Positions 29,483-39,611 of a stretch of 42,561 bases of DNA are shown here, in pieces. The stretch comes from Moraxellaceae bacterium (GTDB taxonomy: Bacteria; Pseudomonadota; Gammaproteobacteria; Pseudomonadales; Moraxellaceae), in assembly GCA_947373945.1 (NCBI GenBank), contig CANBZV010000002.1, positions 1-42,561 on the forward strand, read 5' to 3'. Numbering within the stretch: the first letter of the stretch is position 1; every line of letters starts with the position of its first letter. Below the pieces are notes generated by a model. That model was given only the letters and a program-made list of their open reading frames with translations. It did no database searches and had not been told where the DNA came from. Made by a program: the position numbers and the translations under genes.

Positions 29483-30113
29483 AAAAACTCGTAGTCGTCA
29501 TAACTTTAGAAATCATTCCCATGACCTGTTTCACGGGCTGTGGTAAATCTGCGCCGCCCGCATTTAGTGCTTGTTGGCGATGATGGTCTTCATCTTCATG
29601 CATTTGCGTCAAAATAGCATGAGTGCGCTCATCTTGAGGGGGGATGCGTTGTAGATGGCTTTCTAGGTGGGTACAAACTTGTTTTTCGGTTTCGGCGACA
29701 AAGCCTAAGCTCCATTTGTCGCCGGCAATACCCGCTGCGGCACCTATACCAAACGACAAGCCATACCATAACGGATTTAAAAGGCTCGGCCGACTATGCA
29801 GTTCATGCAGACGTAGCTCGCACCATGCAAGGTGGTCTTGCTCCTCCAGTGCGGCGCGTTGCATTTCTGCACGTACTGTCGGTAGTTTGGCCGTCAGCGC
29901 CTGCCCGTGATATAGGGCTTGCGCACATACTTCTCCCGTATGATTGACGCGCATCAGTCCTGCGATTTCTGTTTGCTGTTCGCTGTTTAGTACGGGCGAC
30001 GCGTATGTTTGCGCAGGACTAGGGCGTAAAGCAGGCATAGAGTTAGGTGTCAAAGTGCGTAAAACTTGGTCAACATGACCAATTAGCATATCGGCAAGGG
30101 TGTAATGTCTCAT
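29475..30113 (-). CDS. coq7: 2-polyprenyl-3-methyl-6-methoxy-1,4-benzoquinone monooxygenase (demethoxyubiquinone hydroxylase)
   Basis: Diiron motifs RVNHTGEVCAQALYHGQAL...EEQDHLAWCELRLHEL...GLSFGIGAAAGIAGDKWSLGFVAETEKQVCTHLESHL...MHEDEDHHRQQAL. Confidence 0.93.
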   Translation of the reverse strand: MRHYTLADMLIGHVDQVLRTLTPNSMPALRPSPAQTYASPVLNSEQQTEIAGLMRVNHTGEVCAQALYHGQALTAKLPTVRAEMQRAALEEQDHLAWCELRLHELHSRPSLLNPLWYGLSFGIGAAAGIAGDKWSLGFVAETEKQVCTHLESHLQRIPPQDERTHAILTQMHEDEDHHRQQALNAGGADLPQPVKQVMGMISKVMTTTSFYV

Positions 30114-30129
30114 AATAACTCCGTCCGTT

Positions 30130-30474
30130 TTAGCCTGGAGGCCAGTTTAAACGTCGGCCTGCTAGCAAGTGTAAATGAATATGGTAGACGCTTTGTCCGC
30201 CATCCTGATTGCAGTTCATAACGACACGATAGCCCGAATCGGCAACACCAATTTCGTGGGCGATTTGGCTGGCTGTCGTCAGGAGTTCGCCTAATATCGC
30301 GGCTTCAGTTATTGGGACATCATTTAAGGTGGTGAAATGTGTTTTCGGAATAATTAATACGTGTGTTGGCGCTTGCGGGAACAAATCATGGAACGCAATT
30401 ACCCGTTCATTTTCAAAGGCAATTTTCGCATTAATTTGTTTCTGGGCGATTTTACAAAATAGACAATCCATCAT
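30130..30474 (-). CDS. HIT-family (histidine triad) nucleotide-binding protein
   Basis: DCLFCKIAQKQINAKIAFENERVIAFHDLFPQAPTHVLIIPKTH...GQSVYHIHLHLLAGRRLNWPPG (HxHxH). Confidence 0.95.
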   Translation of the reverse strand: MMDCLFCKIAQKQINAKIAFENERVIAFHDLFPQAPTHVLIIPKTHFTTLNDVPITEAAILGELLTTASQIAHEIGVADSGYRVVMNCNQDGGQSVYHIHLHLLAGRRLNWPPG

Positions 30475-30950
30475 TATCTTCCGACTGAAAAAGTATCTTG
30501 TTCTTGGCGCGTTGGCCCGTACGCCAAAAAGGCGAACGGCGAAGTGATAAAGGTACAGGGACTAAGTTCGTCGTTCAATGTTTCTTTGCGCTTAGTTTTG
30601 GTGCAATTTCGCGCATATTGCTCATTATTGGTGCGTAGTGGCTGTTCTGTGTCGAGTTTAGTAATTGTTTTTCGGGGCTAATGCGCCATTTTAAGACGTG
30701 GCATGTTATTTGCTTTCGTGTGGCTGGCACTATCTTCTGTAGTTGTGACTTGAGCAACGACGTTAATCTGCTAAACTGCGTGTGCTTTTAGTAGGGCATT
30801 AAAAATGTGGCCAACAGCAATAAGCCTGTTGTTATACACATGTTTCGATAAGTAAGTCGGAATTAGTGCGACTTAGGGCTTGCGTAACATTTTGTTTTTA
30901 ATGGTTTTATTGCGTATTTTTCTCTGTAAAGCAGGGCTGATGCACGCAAC

Positions 30951-30966
30951 TGGCCATTCTAGTGCA
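30951..30966 (+). promoter_or_regulatory. Candidate sigma-54 (-24/-12) promoter upstream of glnA
   Basis: TGGCcattctagTGCA keeps invariant GG and GC with 10-nt spacing and lies ~96 nt upstream of the glnA ATG. Several consensus positions are mismatched. Confidence 0.3.
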
Positions 30967-31061
30967 AGTTCTAAACTGTCAATGACAAGTTTTGAGTGGT
31001 TGAGCGGTAGTGAACCGTTTTGATGAATATTCGATGCTGGTAATTTTGGGAGCAGATGCAA

Positions 31062-32471
31062 ATGGCCAATAAAGCCTTAGAACTTATTAAACAAAATGAC
31101 GCCAAATGGGTCGATTTACGTTTTACCGATATCCGTGGTAAAGAACAGCATGTTTCTTTCCCTGCCTATACCGTGGATGAAAGCACATTTGAACAAGGTA
31201 AAATGTTTGACGGTTCTTCCATTGCTGGTTGGAAAGGTATTGAAGCCTCTGACATGATTTTGATGCCAGATCCAGAAAGCGCGTTCATGGACCCGTTTTT
31301 CGACGAACCAACAGTTGTTATCAGCTGTGACATTATTGAACCAAGCACGATGCAAGGTTACGAGCGTGATCCACGTTCGATCGCTCGTCGCGCTGAAGCC
31401 TATTTGAAAGCTACTGGCATCGCTGATACTGCTTACTTTGGTCCAGAGCCAGAGTTCTTCGTATTTGACGAAGTGAAATGGGATATCGACATGAGCGGTG
31501 CTCGTTGCACTATTTATGCTGAAGAAGCAGCTTGGTCAACTGGCAAAGACTACGAAGGTGGCAACACTGGCCATCGTCCACGCGTCAAAGGGGGTTACTT
31601 CCCAGTTCCTCCAATCGACTCTGCACAAGATTTACGTGTTGCTATGTGTAACGCTATCGAAGCAATGGTTGGCGAAGGCAAAATCGAAGTACAACATCAC
31701 GAAGTGGCTTCTTGCCAAAGCGAAATCGGTGTTGCTTTCAATACCCTAGTTCGCAAAGCTGACGAAGTACAAGTATTGAAATATGCCGTACACAATGTTG
31801 CCCATGCCTTTGGCAAAACCGCAACCTTTATGCCTAAGCCATTAGTTGGCGATAACGGTTCAGGTATGCACGTTCACCAATCGTTGAGCAAAGATGGCAA
31901 AAACTTGTTCTCGGGCGACCAATACGGTGGCCTGTCTGAAATGGCTTTGTTCTACATCGGCGGTATCATCAAGCATGCTCGTGCGTTGAACGCGATTACC
32001 AATCCGTTGACCAACTCCTACAAGCGTTTGGTTCCTCACTACGAAGCGCCAATCAAATTGGCTTACTCTGCACGTAACCGTTCTGCATCGATTCGTATTC
32101 CTTACGTTAGCAGCCCTAAAGCTGTGCGTATCGAAACTCGTTTCCCAGATCCAGGTGCAAACCCTTACCTGTGCTTCGCTGCGTTGATGATGGCTGGTTT
32201 GGACGGTATCCAAAACAAAATCCATCCGGGTGAAGCTGCAGACAAAAACCTGTATGACTTACCGCCAGAAGAAGATGCATTGATCCCAACCGTAGCTGAA
32301 AGCTTGGATCAAGCGTTGGAATCGTTGAAAGCTGATCATGACTTCTTGTTGAAAGGTGGTGTCTTCACCCAAGAATTCCTTGATGCTTACATCGAGCTGA
32401 AAATGGAAGAAGTTCGTCGCTTAAACACGACAGTTCATCCAGTTGAATTCGATATGTACTATAGCGTTTAA
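31062..32471 (+). CDS. glnA: Type I glutamine synthetase
   Basis: [35 protein letters not shown]...[22 protein letters not shown]...[10 protein letters not shown]...[11 protein letters not shown]...[23 protein letters not shown]...NLYDLPPEE. Confidence 0.98.
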   Translation: MANKALELIKQNDAKWVDLRFTDIRGKEQHVSFPAYTVDESTFEQGKMFDGSSIAGWKGIEASDMILMPDPESAFMDPFFDEPTVVISCDIIEPSTMQGYERDPRSIARRAEAYLKATGIADTAYFGPEPEFFVFDEVKWDIDMSGARCTIYAEEAAWSTGKDYEGGNTGHRPRVKGGYFPVPPIDSAQDLRVAMCNAIEAMVGEGKIEVQHHEVASCQSEIGVAFNTLVRKADEVQVLKYAVHNVAHAFGKTATFMPKPLVGDNGSGMHVHQSLSKDGKNLFSGDQYGGLSEMALFYIGGIIKHARALNAITNPLTNSYKRLVPHYEAPIKLAYSARNRSASIRIPYVSSPKAVRIETRFPDPGANPYLCFAALMMAGLDGIQNKIHPGEAADKNLYDLPPEEDALIPTVAESLDQALESLKADHDFLLKGGVFTQEFLDAYIELKMEEVRRLNTTVHPVEFDMYYSV

Positions 32472-32503
32472 TCCTTCTGCTATAGTCAATACACTTCGGT
32501 GGC

Positions 32504-32532
32504 AAAAAGGCTCATTACCCTGAGCCTTTTTT
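32504..32532 (+). terminator. Rho-independent terminator after glnA
   Basis: aaaaaggctca-ttaccc-tgagcctttttt stem-loop with T-tract. Confidence 0.9.
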
Positions 32533-32671
32533 GTTTTTATGGCGAAGAAATAATTTAAGGGCTTAACGATTACTTACTCAGCATTACATGTGATCAATAT
32601 GATCTGTGGCTGAAATAAGTAATGATGGTTGCAGTCTTATGAACGAATTGTATTGAGTGGAGATAATAAAG

Positions 32672-33202
32672 ATGCGCTATTTACTTGTTCTTTTATGGTG
32701 TATCAGTAGTTTTGCGCAGGCGGGAATTTATAAAAGTTATGACAAAAATGGTAATGTCGTTTTTACCGATACACCGAGTAATGATGCGCAAGAGGTTGCC
32801 GATAAGCCGATTGTCACTATTCCAGCCTTACCTAAAGCGCTAATTGATCAGCAAAAAGCGAAATCAGCGAATAAAAATAATGTCGCCCTCGAGCCGTCAG
32901 CTTATAAAGTTATCATCGAAAACCTGAAACCCAATGACTCATTCCGTCGCGAAGATAAATCAGTGACTGCGAATATTCAATTAGTACCACCGTTGTGGAA
33001 AGAGCATCATTTGCAATTAACGCTGGATGGTAAAGCATTGAGCCAAGATAATTTTAGTCCGCAAATTGATTTAACGACGGCAGAGCGTGGGCAGCATCGT
33101 CTAGAAGTTAAAGCGGTCAATTTAAAGGGGACAGTGCTCGGTAGTGAAGTGGTTGATTTCTTTGTGCAGGTTCCTACAGCAATCAAGCCTAAAACTAAAT
33201 AA
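32672..33202 (+). CDS. DUF4124-type periplasmic protein
   Basis: Signal peptide MRYLLVLLWCISSFAQA then GIYKSYDKNGNVVFTDTPSNDAQEV, typical DUF4124 N-terminus. Confidence 0.85.
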   Translation: MRYLLVLLWCISSFAQAGIYKSYDKNGNVVFTDTPSNDAQEVADKPIVTIPALPKALIDQQKAKSANKNNVALEPSAYKVIIENLKPNDSFRREDKSVTANIQLVPPLWKEHHLQLTLDGKALSQDNFSPQIDLTTAERGQHRLEVKAVNLKGTVLGSEVVDFFVQVPTAIKPKTK

Positions 33203-33317
33203 ATTGTTTAGAAACAGAAAGTTTTAATGTTGGCGGCTAGACAGTCAGTCGATACGGCTGCTTGAATATAATAAATGACGACAGGAATCGGCAGTCGTTC
33301 TGATTGTGCAGAGTAGT

Positions 33318-34397
33318 ATGATTAAACGTATTTTGGTCACGGGTGGTGCGGGCTTTATTGGGGCGAATTTTATTCTGGATTGGTTTATGGCAAATCCAGA
33401 TAGTGTGGTCGTTAATTTGGATAAATTGACGTATGCGGCGAATCCAAATAATTTAAAAAGCATCCACAATAATCCACGCTATCAGTTGGTTCGGGGTGAT
33501 ATTGGCGATCGTGTGCTGGTCGCTGAGCTGCTAAACAAATACCAACCGCAAATAATCGTCAATTTTGCGGCAGAAAGTCATGTTGATCGCTCTATTCATG
33601 GGCCTGAAGCCTTTATGCAAACCAATGTCATGGGTACTTTTTATTTGTTGGAATCGACACGCCAATACTGGCTGTCTTTATCTGCCTCTGAGCAAATTGC
33701 CTTTCGGTTTTTACATGTTTCCACTGATGAAGTTTATGGTTCCTTAACCCCGAACGACCCTGCATTTACTGAAACGACAGCGTATGCGCCTAATAGCCCC
33801 TATTCGGCTTCAAAAGCGGCTTCTGATCATTTAGTTCGCGCGTGGCATCATACCTATGGCTTGCCTGTAGTAACGACAAATTGCTCCAACAACTATGGCG
33901 CCTTACAGTTTCCTGAGAAATTAATCCCATTAATCATTCTGAATGCGTTGGATGGTAAGGCGTTGCCGGTTTATGGTGATGGTTTAAATGTCCGTGACTG
34001 GCTGTATGTTGCCGATCATTGTTCAGCGATCCGTCGGGTGTTGAGTCATGGCCAAATTGGACAAACATATAATATTGGCGGCGCCAATGAATTATCTAAT
34101 ATTGACGTCGTTAGACAAATTTGCCAGCTGTTAGATGAGTTGCGACCTCGTGGTGATGGGCTTTCGTATGCTCAACAAATTACTTTTGTTGCTGATCGCC
34201 TGGGTCATGATCGTCGCTATGCGATCAATGCCGAAAAAATGGTGGACGAATTGGGTTGGCGGCCCGAAGAAACGTTCAGTACGGGGTTGCGTAAGACCGT
34301 GCAATGGTATTTAGATAATCCCGTATGGGTAAATGAAGTTCGTAGTGGTGACTATCGCCAATGGCTAACGATGAATTATGGGGAGAAAAAAGAATGA
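33318..34397 (+). CDS. rfbB: dTDP-glucose 4,6-dehydratase
   Basis: [22 protein letters not shown]...[18 protein letters not shown]...[11 protein letters not shown]...[22 protein letters not shown]...[18 protein letters not shown]...[15 protein letters not shown]. Confidence 0.97.
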   Translation: MIKRILVTGGAGFIGANFILDWFMANPDSVVVNLDKLTYAANPNNLKSIHNNPRYQLVRGDIGDRVLVAELLNKYQPQIIVNFAAESHVDRSIHGPEAFMQTNVMGTFYLLESTRQYWLSLSASEQIAFRFLHVSTDEVYGSLTPNDPAFTETTAYAPNSPYSASKAASDHLVRAWHHTYGLPVVTTNCSNNYGALQFPEKLIPLIILNALDGKALPVYGDGLNVRDWLYVADHCSAIRRVLSHGQIGQTYNIGGANELSNIDVVRQICQLLDELRPRGDGLSYAQQITFVADRLGHDRRYAINAEKMVDELGWRPEETFSTGLRKTVQWYLDNPVWVNEVRSGDYRQWLTMNYGEKKE

Positions 34398-35260
34398 AAG
34401 GAATTATCTTGGCGGGTGGTTCAGGAACACGTCTTCATCCTTTGACACTGGCGATCTCTAAGCAGTTATTACCGATTTATGATAAGCCCATGGTCTATTA
34501 TCCGTTGTCAGTGTTAATGCTGGCGGGGATTCAAGATATTTTGCTGATTTCGACCCCGAGAGATTTACCGTTTTATCAGCAGTTGTTGGGTGATGGTGCG
34601 CAATTTGGGATTAATCTGTCTTATGCGGAGCAGCCATCGCCGGATGGTTTGGCGCAAGCGTTCATTATTGGTGAGTCATTTATTGGCGATGATAACGTCT
34701 GTTTGATTTTGGGTGACAATATTTTTCATGGTCAGCATTTTACTGAAAAACTGAAGCGCGCTGCTTCCTATAGTTCGGGCGCTACTGTATTTGGCTATTG
34801 GGTAAATGATCCTGAGCGCTTTGGTGTAATTGATTTTGATGCCGAAGGCAATGCCTTGTCGATTGAGGAAAAGCCCGCAAAACCTAAGTCAAATTATGCA
34901 GTAACGGGGCTGTATTTTTATGACAATGATGCGATTGCGATTGCTAAAGCGGTGACGCCATCCGCGCGGGGCGAACTCGAAATTACTGATGTGAATAATG
35001 CCTATTTGCAGCGCGGTGATCTAAGAGTCGAGCGTTTCGGTCGCGGTTTTGCCTGGTTGGATACGGGCACGCATGACAGTCTGCTGGATGCTTCGCAATA
35101 TGTACAAACGATAGAGCATCGTCAGGGTTTAAAAGTGGCGTGCTTAGAGGAAATTGGCTACAGCAATGGCTGGATTAACCGCGAGCAGCTGTTAAAGCAA
35201 GCACAACGTTTTGGTAAAACCGGTTATGGCCAATATCTGTTCAATTTGGTGGCGAATTAA
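34394..35260 (+). CDS. rfbA: Glucose-1-phosphate thymidylyltransferase
   Basis: [59 protein letters not shown]...[15 protein letters not shown] overlap with rfbB. Confidence 0.97.
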   Translation: MKGIILAGGSGTRLHPLTLAISKQLLPIYDKPMVYYPLSVLMLAGIQDILLISTPRDLPFYQQLLGDGAQFGINLSYAEQPSPDGLAQAFIIGESFIGDDNVCLILGDNIFHGQHFTEKLKRAASYSSGATVFGYWVNDPERFGVIDFDAEGNALSIEEKPAKPKSNYAVTGLYFYDNDAIAIAKAVTPSARGELEITDVNNAYLQRGDLRVERFGRGFAWLDTGTHDSLLDASQYVQTIEHRQGLKVACLEEIGYSNGWINREQLLKQAQRFGKTGYGQYLFNLVAN

Positions 35261-35805
35261 TGAACGTCATCCATACGGCTATTCCCGATGTGCTCATTCT
35301 TGAACCTAAAATCTTTGGAGATGAGCGCGGCTTTTTTATGGAAAGTTTCAATAGCAGGACATTTCAGCAGCTAACGGGTATCGATGCCGGCTTTGTTCAG
35401 GATAATCACTCGCGTTCACAACAGCATGTCTTGCGCGGTTTGCATTACCAGCTTCAACAGCCACAGGGCAAGCTGGTGCGTGTGGTTGCTGGTGAGGTCT
35501 TTGATGTCGCAGTCGATGTGCGTCGTAGTTCGCCTACCTTTGGCCAGTGGGTAGGTGCGCATTTATCTGCCACTAATAAACGCATGCTGTGGGTGCCTGT
35601 TGGTTTTGCGCATGGCTTTTTGGTGTTGTCGGAAGTGGCAGATTTTTTATATAAAACAACAGACTACTATGCGCCTGAGCACGAGCGCTGCTTGTTGTGG
35701 AATGACCCTGCACTCGATATTGCCTGGCCTTTGCAAGCCGCTCCCATTCTGTCGGCAAAAGATGTGCAGGGGCGAACCCTTGAGCAGGTCGAGGTTTTTG
35801 CATGA
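35260..35805 (+). CDS. rfbC: dTDP-4-dehydrorhamnose 3,5-epimerase
   Basis: DVLILEPKIFGDERGFFMESFNSRTF...QDNHSRSQQHVLRGLHYQLQQPQGKLVRVVAGEVFDVAVDVRRSSPTFGQWVG. Confidence 0.97.
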   Translation: MNVIHTAIPDVLILEPKIFGDERGFFMESFNSRTFQQLTGIDAGFVQDNHSRSQQHVLRGLHYQLQQPQGKLVRVVAGEVFDVAVDVRRSSPTFGQWVGAHLSATNKRMLWVPVGFAHGFLVLSEVADFLYKTTDYYAPEHERCLLWNDPALDIAWPLQAAPILSAKDVQGRTLEQVEVFA

Positions 35806-36647
35806 AAATTTTGCTCACCGGTAAAAGTGGTCAGGTCGGTTGGGAATTGCAGCGTAGCTTATGTGCTTTGGGGGACGTCGTTGCACTAGGTAGCCATGAA
35901 CTGAATTTGGCCGATGCCGATGCTATTGTCAGTTGTGTTCGCACTATTAAGCCCGATTTAATAGTTAATCCTGCGGCTTATACCGCTGTAGATAAGGCGG
36001 AAAGCGAGCCTGATCTAGCAATGGCTATTAATAGCATCGCCCCAGGTATTTTGGCAGAGGAGGCCAAGCGACTGGGCGCGCCATTAATACATTACTCCAC
36101 GGACTATGTTTTTGATGGGGGTAAAAACGCTCCTTATCACGAAGATGATGTACCCAACCCACTCAATGTTTATGGTTTAACTAAATTGGCAGGCGAGCAA
36201 GCAATTCAGGCGGTCGGTGGTCGGCACCTCATTCTACGCACTAGTTGGGTTTATGGTTTACGAGGTAAAAACTTCTTTTTGACGATGAAGCGGCTATTAC
36301 AGGAGCGCGATAAAATTCACGTCGTTAGTGATCAGTTTGGTGCACCTACGTGGTCGCGTTTGATTGCTGATGTGACCAGTCATATTGTGGCTAAATCGTC
36401 GCGTCAGTGGCAGGCGGACGGTATTTTTCATGTGACGGCAAGTGGTCATACTTCTTGGTATGAGTTTGCTCAGGCGATTGCTGAGTCCATGGGCAGCCAG
36501 ACCCTCATTTTACCTATTCAAACAAAAGATTATCCCACGGCGGCTCAACGGCCATTCAATTCGTGCTTATCAACGGCGAAGCTTCATTCTACGTTTGACT
36601 TAACGATGCCGACATGGCACGACGAGAGTCAATTCAAAGGCCTGTAG
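35802..36647 (+). CDS. rfbD: dTDP-4-dehydrorhamnose reductase
   Basis: MKILLTGKSGQVGWELQRSL...NPAAYTAVDKAESEPDLAMAINS...STDYVFDGGKNAPYHEDDVPNPLNVYGLTKLAGEQAI...LRTSWVYG. Confidence 0.96.
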   Translation: MKILLTGKSGQVGWELQRSLCALGDVVALGSHELNLADADAIVSCVRTIKPDLIVNPAAYTAVDKAESEPDLAMAINSIAPGILAEEAKRLGAPLIHYSTDYVFDGGKNAPYHEDDVPNPLNVYGLTKLAGEQAIQAVGGRHLILRTSWVYGLRGKNFFLTMKRLLQERDKIHVVSDQFGAPTWSRLIADVTSHIVAKSSRQWQADGIFHVTASGHTSWYEFAQAIAESMGSQTLILPIQTKDYPTAAQRPFNSCLSTAKLHSTFDLTMPTWHDESQFKGL

Positions 36648-36752
36648 TTTCTAAATCGCAACAAAATGTTGTAAACTACTGTAACAAAAATCCGTACAGC
36701 TAATGGTGGCTGTGTTTGGTGGAAATTCCTCATTCATTCTGAGAGGTAAGAG

Positions 36753-38240
36753 TTGCTAATACGCTCAGGATTGATACTTGCTGTCGGAATTTTATTAGGC
36801 AGACTGCTGGGTTTTTTCCGCGAGACGTTGATCGCATCACAGTTTGGTGTCAGTGGTTTAGCAGATGTTGCTATTTTAACCCTGACCTTGCCTGATTTAT
36901 TCATGAATGTATTGTTGGGCGGCGCGGTTTCCATTGTGTTGGTGCCCGAATTTGTTCGTTTAAAAGATGCGGGTTCAGCATGGCTGCATTTCCGTATCAG
37001 TATTATTTCTGCATTGGTGTGCCTAGTGCTGGCAGTGGTTGTGACGATATTGTCTCGGCCAATAGCACTAATGTTGGCTCCGGGGGTATCTGCCCAAACA
37101 CTGTCTCAAATTGCGTTAGGTATTTCATGGTCGGCATGGTTAATGCCACTAATTGCGTGTGCGACGGTGACAACAACGTGGTTGCAGGCGTTAGGGCGGT
37201 TTTCTGTCAGTGCATTCTCTACGCTGCTCTACAATATAGTCTTAGTCTTGGTTTTGGCGTTTGCATTGTCGCCGACACAGCCTATCGCTAGCTTGGCGAT
37301 AGGGATGTTAGTCGCCGGCGTACTGCGGTGCTTTTGGTTATGGTGGGATACGCGTCGATTCATTAATGCTGAGCGTGCCGAAAGTGTCGTTGTAGCATCA
37401 CTTCTTCGTCGTTACGGCATGGCGTTAGTGGCGAGTAGTTCCTTATTTCTGTTGCCCTTGATTGGTCGGGCGATGGCATCGCAAACAGGCGAAGGTGGAA
37501 TAGCGATCTTTAATTATGCGTCCAAGCTGGTAGAGCTACCACTTGCTGTGGCGATTACCTTAATTGCGAATGTCATGTTTGCAACATTGGCCCACACGAT
37601 TCAGCAACAGCCAAAAACATGGAGTGTTATGTTTGGTCAAGGTCAACGCTTAGTGATCCTGATAGCGTGGTTAATTACCCTACCTGCGTTTTGCTTTAGT
37701 TTGCCATTGGTAAAGATAGCATTTGGCTGGGGTAAAATAACCGAATTCCATTTGCAGCAAATAGCAACGGTGTGGCAGTGGGGATTGTTATCGCTGGTGT
37801 TTCAAGGCGTTGTTAGTTTGAATACGGTTGCGTTGGCTGCACATCGTAATACCCGAGCACTGGTTAGCTCGTCCTTGCTGGGATTGTGTAGCTATAGTGC
37901 AGGCTGCTATTTACTGCTGCCGCTGTACGGTTTGTCGGGTTTGATGGCAGCTTTGCTATTGGCTTATATCATTATGTTGATTGAGCAATGGCGAGTATTG
38001 GTAACACAGCATCAATTGCAGTTGTCACAAGTCATTAATAAGAGTTTTGTTTATGCCCTCATGCTAATGCTGCTCATCACGATTCCTATGTGGTTCCTAG
38101 GTTCTTTTTTTAGTTTGAATACTGTTGCTGCTGTCATGGCTGCCATTGTCCATACGTTGTTGTTACTGGGAGCGTTGTATATGGTTCAGCCTGAAGTGCG
38201 CGCAATGGCGAAGCCGTTATTGCGAATGAGAGAAGCATAA
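36753..38240 (+). CDS. MurJ/MviN-like lipid-linked oligosaccharide flippase (TTG start)
   Basis: Multi-TM protein GILLGRLLGFFRETLIASQFGVSGLADVAILTLTLPDLFMNVLLGGAVSIVLVPEF...SLFLLPLIGRAMASQTGEGGIAIFNYASKLVELPLAVAITLI. TTG preceded by gagaggtaaga. Confidence 0.88.
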   Translation: MLIRSGLILAVGILLGRLLGFFRETLIASQFGVSGLADVAILTLTLPDLFMNVLLGGAVSIVLVPEFVRLKDAGSAWLHFRISIISALVCLVLAVVVTILSRPIALMLAPGVSAQTLSQIALGISWSAWLMPLIACATVTTTWLQALGRFSVSAFSTLLYNIVLVLVLAFALSPTQPIASLAIGMLVAGVLRCFWLWWDTRRFINAERAESVVVASLLRRYGMALVASSSLFLLPLIGRAMASQTGEGGIAIFNYASKLVELPLAVAITLIANVMFATLAHTIQQQPKTWSVMFGQGQRLVILIAWLITLPAFCFSLPLVKIAFGWGKITEFHLQQIATVWQWGLLSLVFQGVVSLNTVALAAHRNTRALVSSSLLGLCSYSAGCYLLLPLYGLSGLMAALLLAYIIMLIEQWRVLVTQHQLQLSQVINKSFVYALMLMLLITIPMWFLGSFFSLNTVAAVMAAIVHTLLLLGALYMVQPEVRAMAKPLLRMREA

Positions 38241-39052
38241 TGAAACTGATGTTTATCACCAATCAGCCTGATTTGGCGCGTTATGCTGAACAGAAGGGCG
38301 TTGATCGAATCTTCGTTGATTTGGAAACGTTGGGTAAATACGAGCGTCAAGGCCATCGTGATACCTTGATCAGTCGTCATACGGTTGATGATGTGCAGGC
38401 TATTCGCTATGCCTTAACTACAAGCGAGTTATTGGTTCGTATTAATCCATGGAATATCAACTCGGCAGCCGAAATTGAAGAAGTGATTGCCTGTGGCGCT
38501 GATCTTATTATGCTGCCGATGATTAAGTCATTGGCAGAAGTGCAGATGGCCGGTCATTGTATTGGTGGCCGTGCTCGGTTTATGCCGTTGATTGAAACGG
38601 TTACTTCTGCCGAGCATATTGGCGAGATAGCCGCGTTGCCTTATGTTGATGAATTATATATTGGTTTAAATGACTTACATTTGGAGCTGAAGTGCCGCTT
38701 TATGTTTGAGCCGTTAGCCAATGGCATGATCGATAAAATGGTTGCTGCTATACAGCGCGCAGGCAAACCTTTTGGTTTTGGTGGTATTGCCCGTGTAGGT
38801 GAAGGTATTGTCCCCGCAGAGTTTATCTTGGGTGAGCATGTGCGTTTGGGGTCATCATCCGTTATTTTATCACGCACCTTCCATCGTCAAGCTGACACTG
38901 TAGATTTGTTAAAGAGTTTTATGGACTTTGAAATGGAAGTTAAAAAGTTACGGCAAAAAGAGCAGCTATTGCGTGGCAAAAACGCGCAGGAATTGGAAGA
39001 AAATCGCCAACAGTTAGTGGCGATCGTTAAGCAAATTGTGAAAGGCAAATAA
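38240..39052 (+). CDS. HpcH/HpaI aldolase / citrate lyase beta-like family protein
   Basis: DRIFVDLETLGK...LLVRINPWN...GADLIMLPMIKSLAEVQ...FMPLIETVTSAEHIGEIAALPYVDELYIGLNDLHLEL...FGFGGIARVGEG; candidate metal-ligand E (LIETV) and D (GLNDL). Confidence 0.85.
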   Translation: MKLMFITNQPDLARYAEQKGVDRIFVDLETLGKYERQGHRDTLISRHTVDDVQAIRYALTTSELLVRINPWNINSAAEIEEVIACGADLIMLPMIKSLAEVQMAGHCIGGRARFMPLIETVTSAEHIGEIAALPYVDELYIGLNDLHLELKCRFMFEPLANGMIDKMVAAIQRAGKPFGFGGIARVGEGIVPAEFILGEHVRLGSSSVILSRTFHRQADTVDLLKSFMDFEMEVKKLRQKEQLLRGKNAQELEENRQQLVAIVKQIVKGK

Positions 39053-39055
39053 TCC

Positions 39056-39610
39056 ATGAATCGGATATTGGATGGTTTGGTGGCTGGTGGAGCGCTATTG
39101 ATGGCGTCGCCATTGTTGTTAATAGTCGCAATAGCCATTAAATGTGACAGTCAAGGCCCAGTGGTCTTTAAGCAGCAACGAATTGGCTTAAATGCCCAGC
39201 CTTTTGAGATATTGAAGTTCAGGAGTATGGTTGTTGATGCGCCTAAATTAGGCTCTTTCTCAACTAGTGATAATGATCCGCGTATTACCAAGGTCGGTCG
39301 TTTTATTAGGCGTACTAGTATCGATGAGTTGCCTCAACTAATTAATGTGTTGAAGGGCGATATGAGTCTGATTGGGCCACGTCCTGATGTGCCAGCACAA
39401 CGTAAGCTTTATACCGATGAAGAATGGGTTGAACGACATTTGGTGCGTCCGGGTATTACGGGTCTCGCACAAGCAACCTTGCGCTCTTCTGGGACAGAAG
39501 AGCAGCGTAAAGCCCTGGATTTGCAGTATGTACGGACCGTGTCGTGGTTAGTTGATTTGCGTATTTTGTTGATGACGGTGCGTCAGGTGATACTGAAGGG
39601 AGGAAACTAG
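39056..39610 (+). CDS. Initiating sugar (phosphoglycosyl) transferase, PglC/WcaJ-type
   Basis: GPVVFKQQRIGLNAQPFEILKFRSMVVDA...DPRITKVGRFIRRTSIDELPQLINVLKGDMSLIGPRPDVP...RPGITGLAQ; short (184 aa), PglC-like. Confidence 0.93.
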   Translation: MNRILDGLVAGGALLMASPLLLIVAIAIKCDSQGPVVFKQQRIGLNAQPFEILKFRSMVVDAPKLGSFSTSDNDPRITKVGRFIRRTSIDELPQLINVLKGDMSLIGPRPDVPAQRKLYTDEEWVERHLVRPGITGLAQATLRSSGTEEQRKALDLQYVRTVSWLVDLRILLMTVRQVILKGGN

Positions 39611-39611
39611 A

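Noticed and set aside
30575-30757. 60-aa minus-strand ORF in the glnA upstream region
   Set aside because: No RBS or protein-like motif; region is better explained as regulatory intergenic DNA.
31860-32225. 121-aa antisense ORF within glnA
   Set aside because: Shadow ORF opposite a highly conserved glutamine synthetase coding region.
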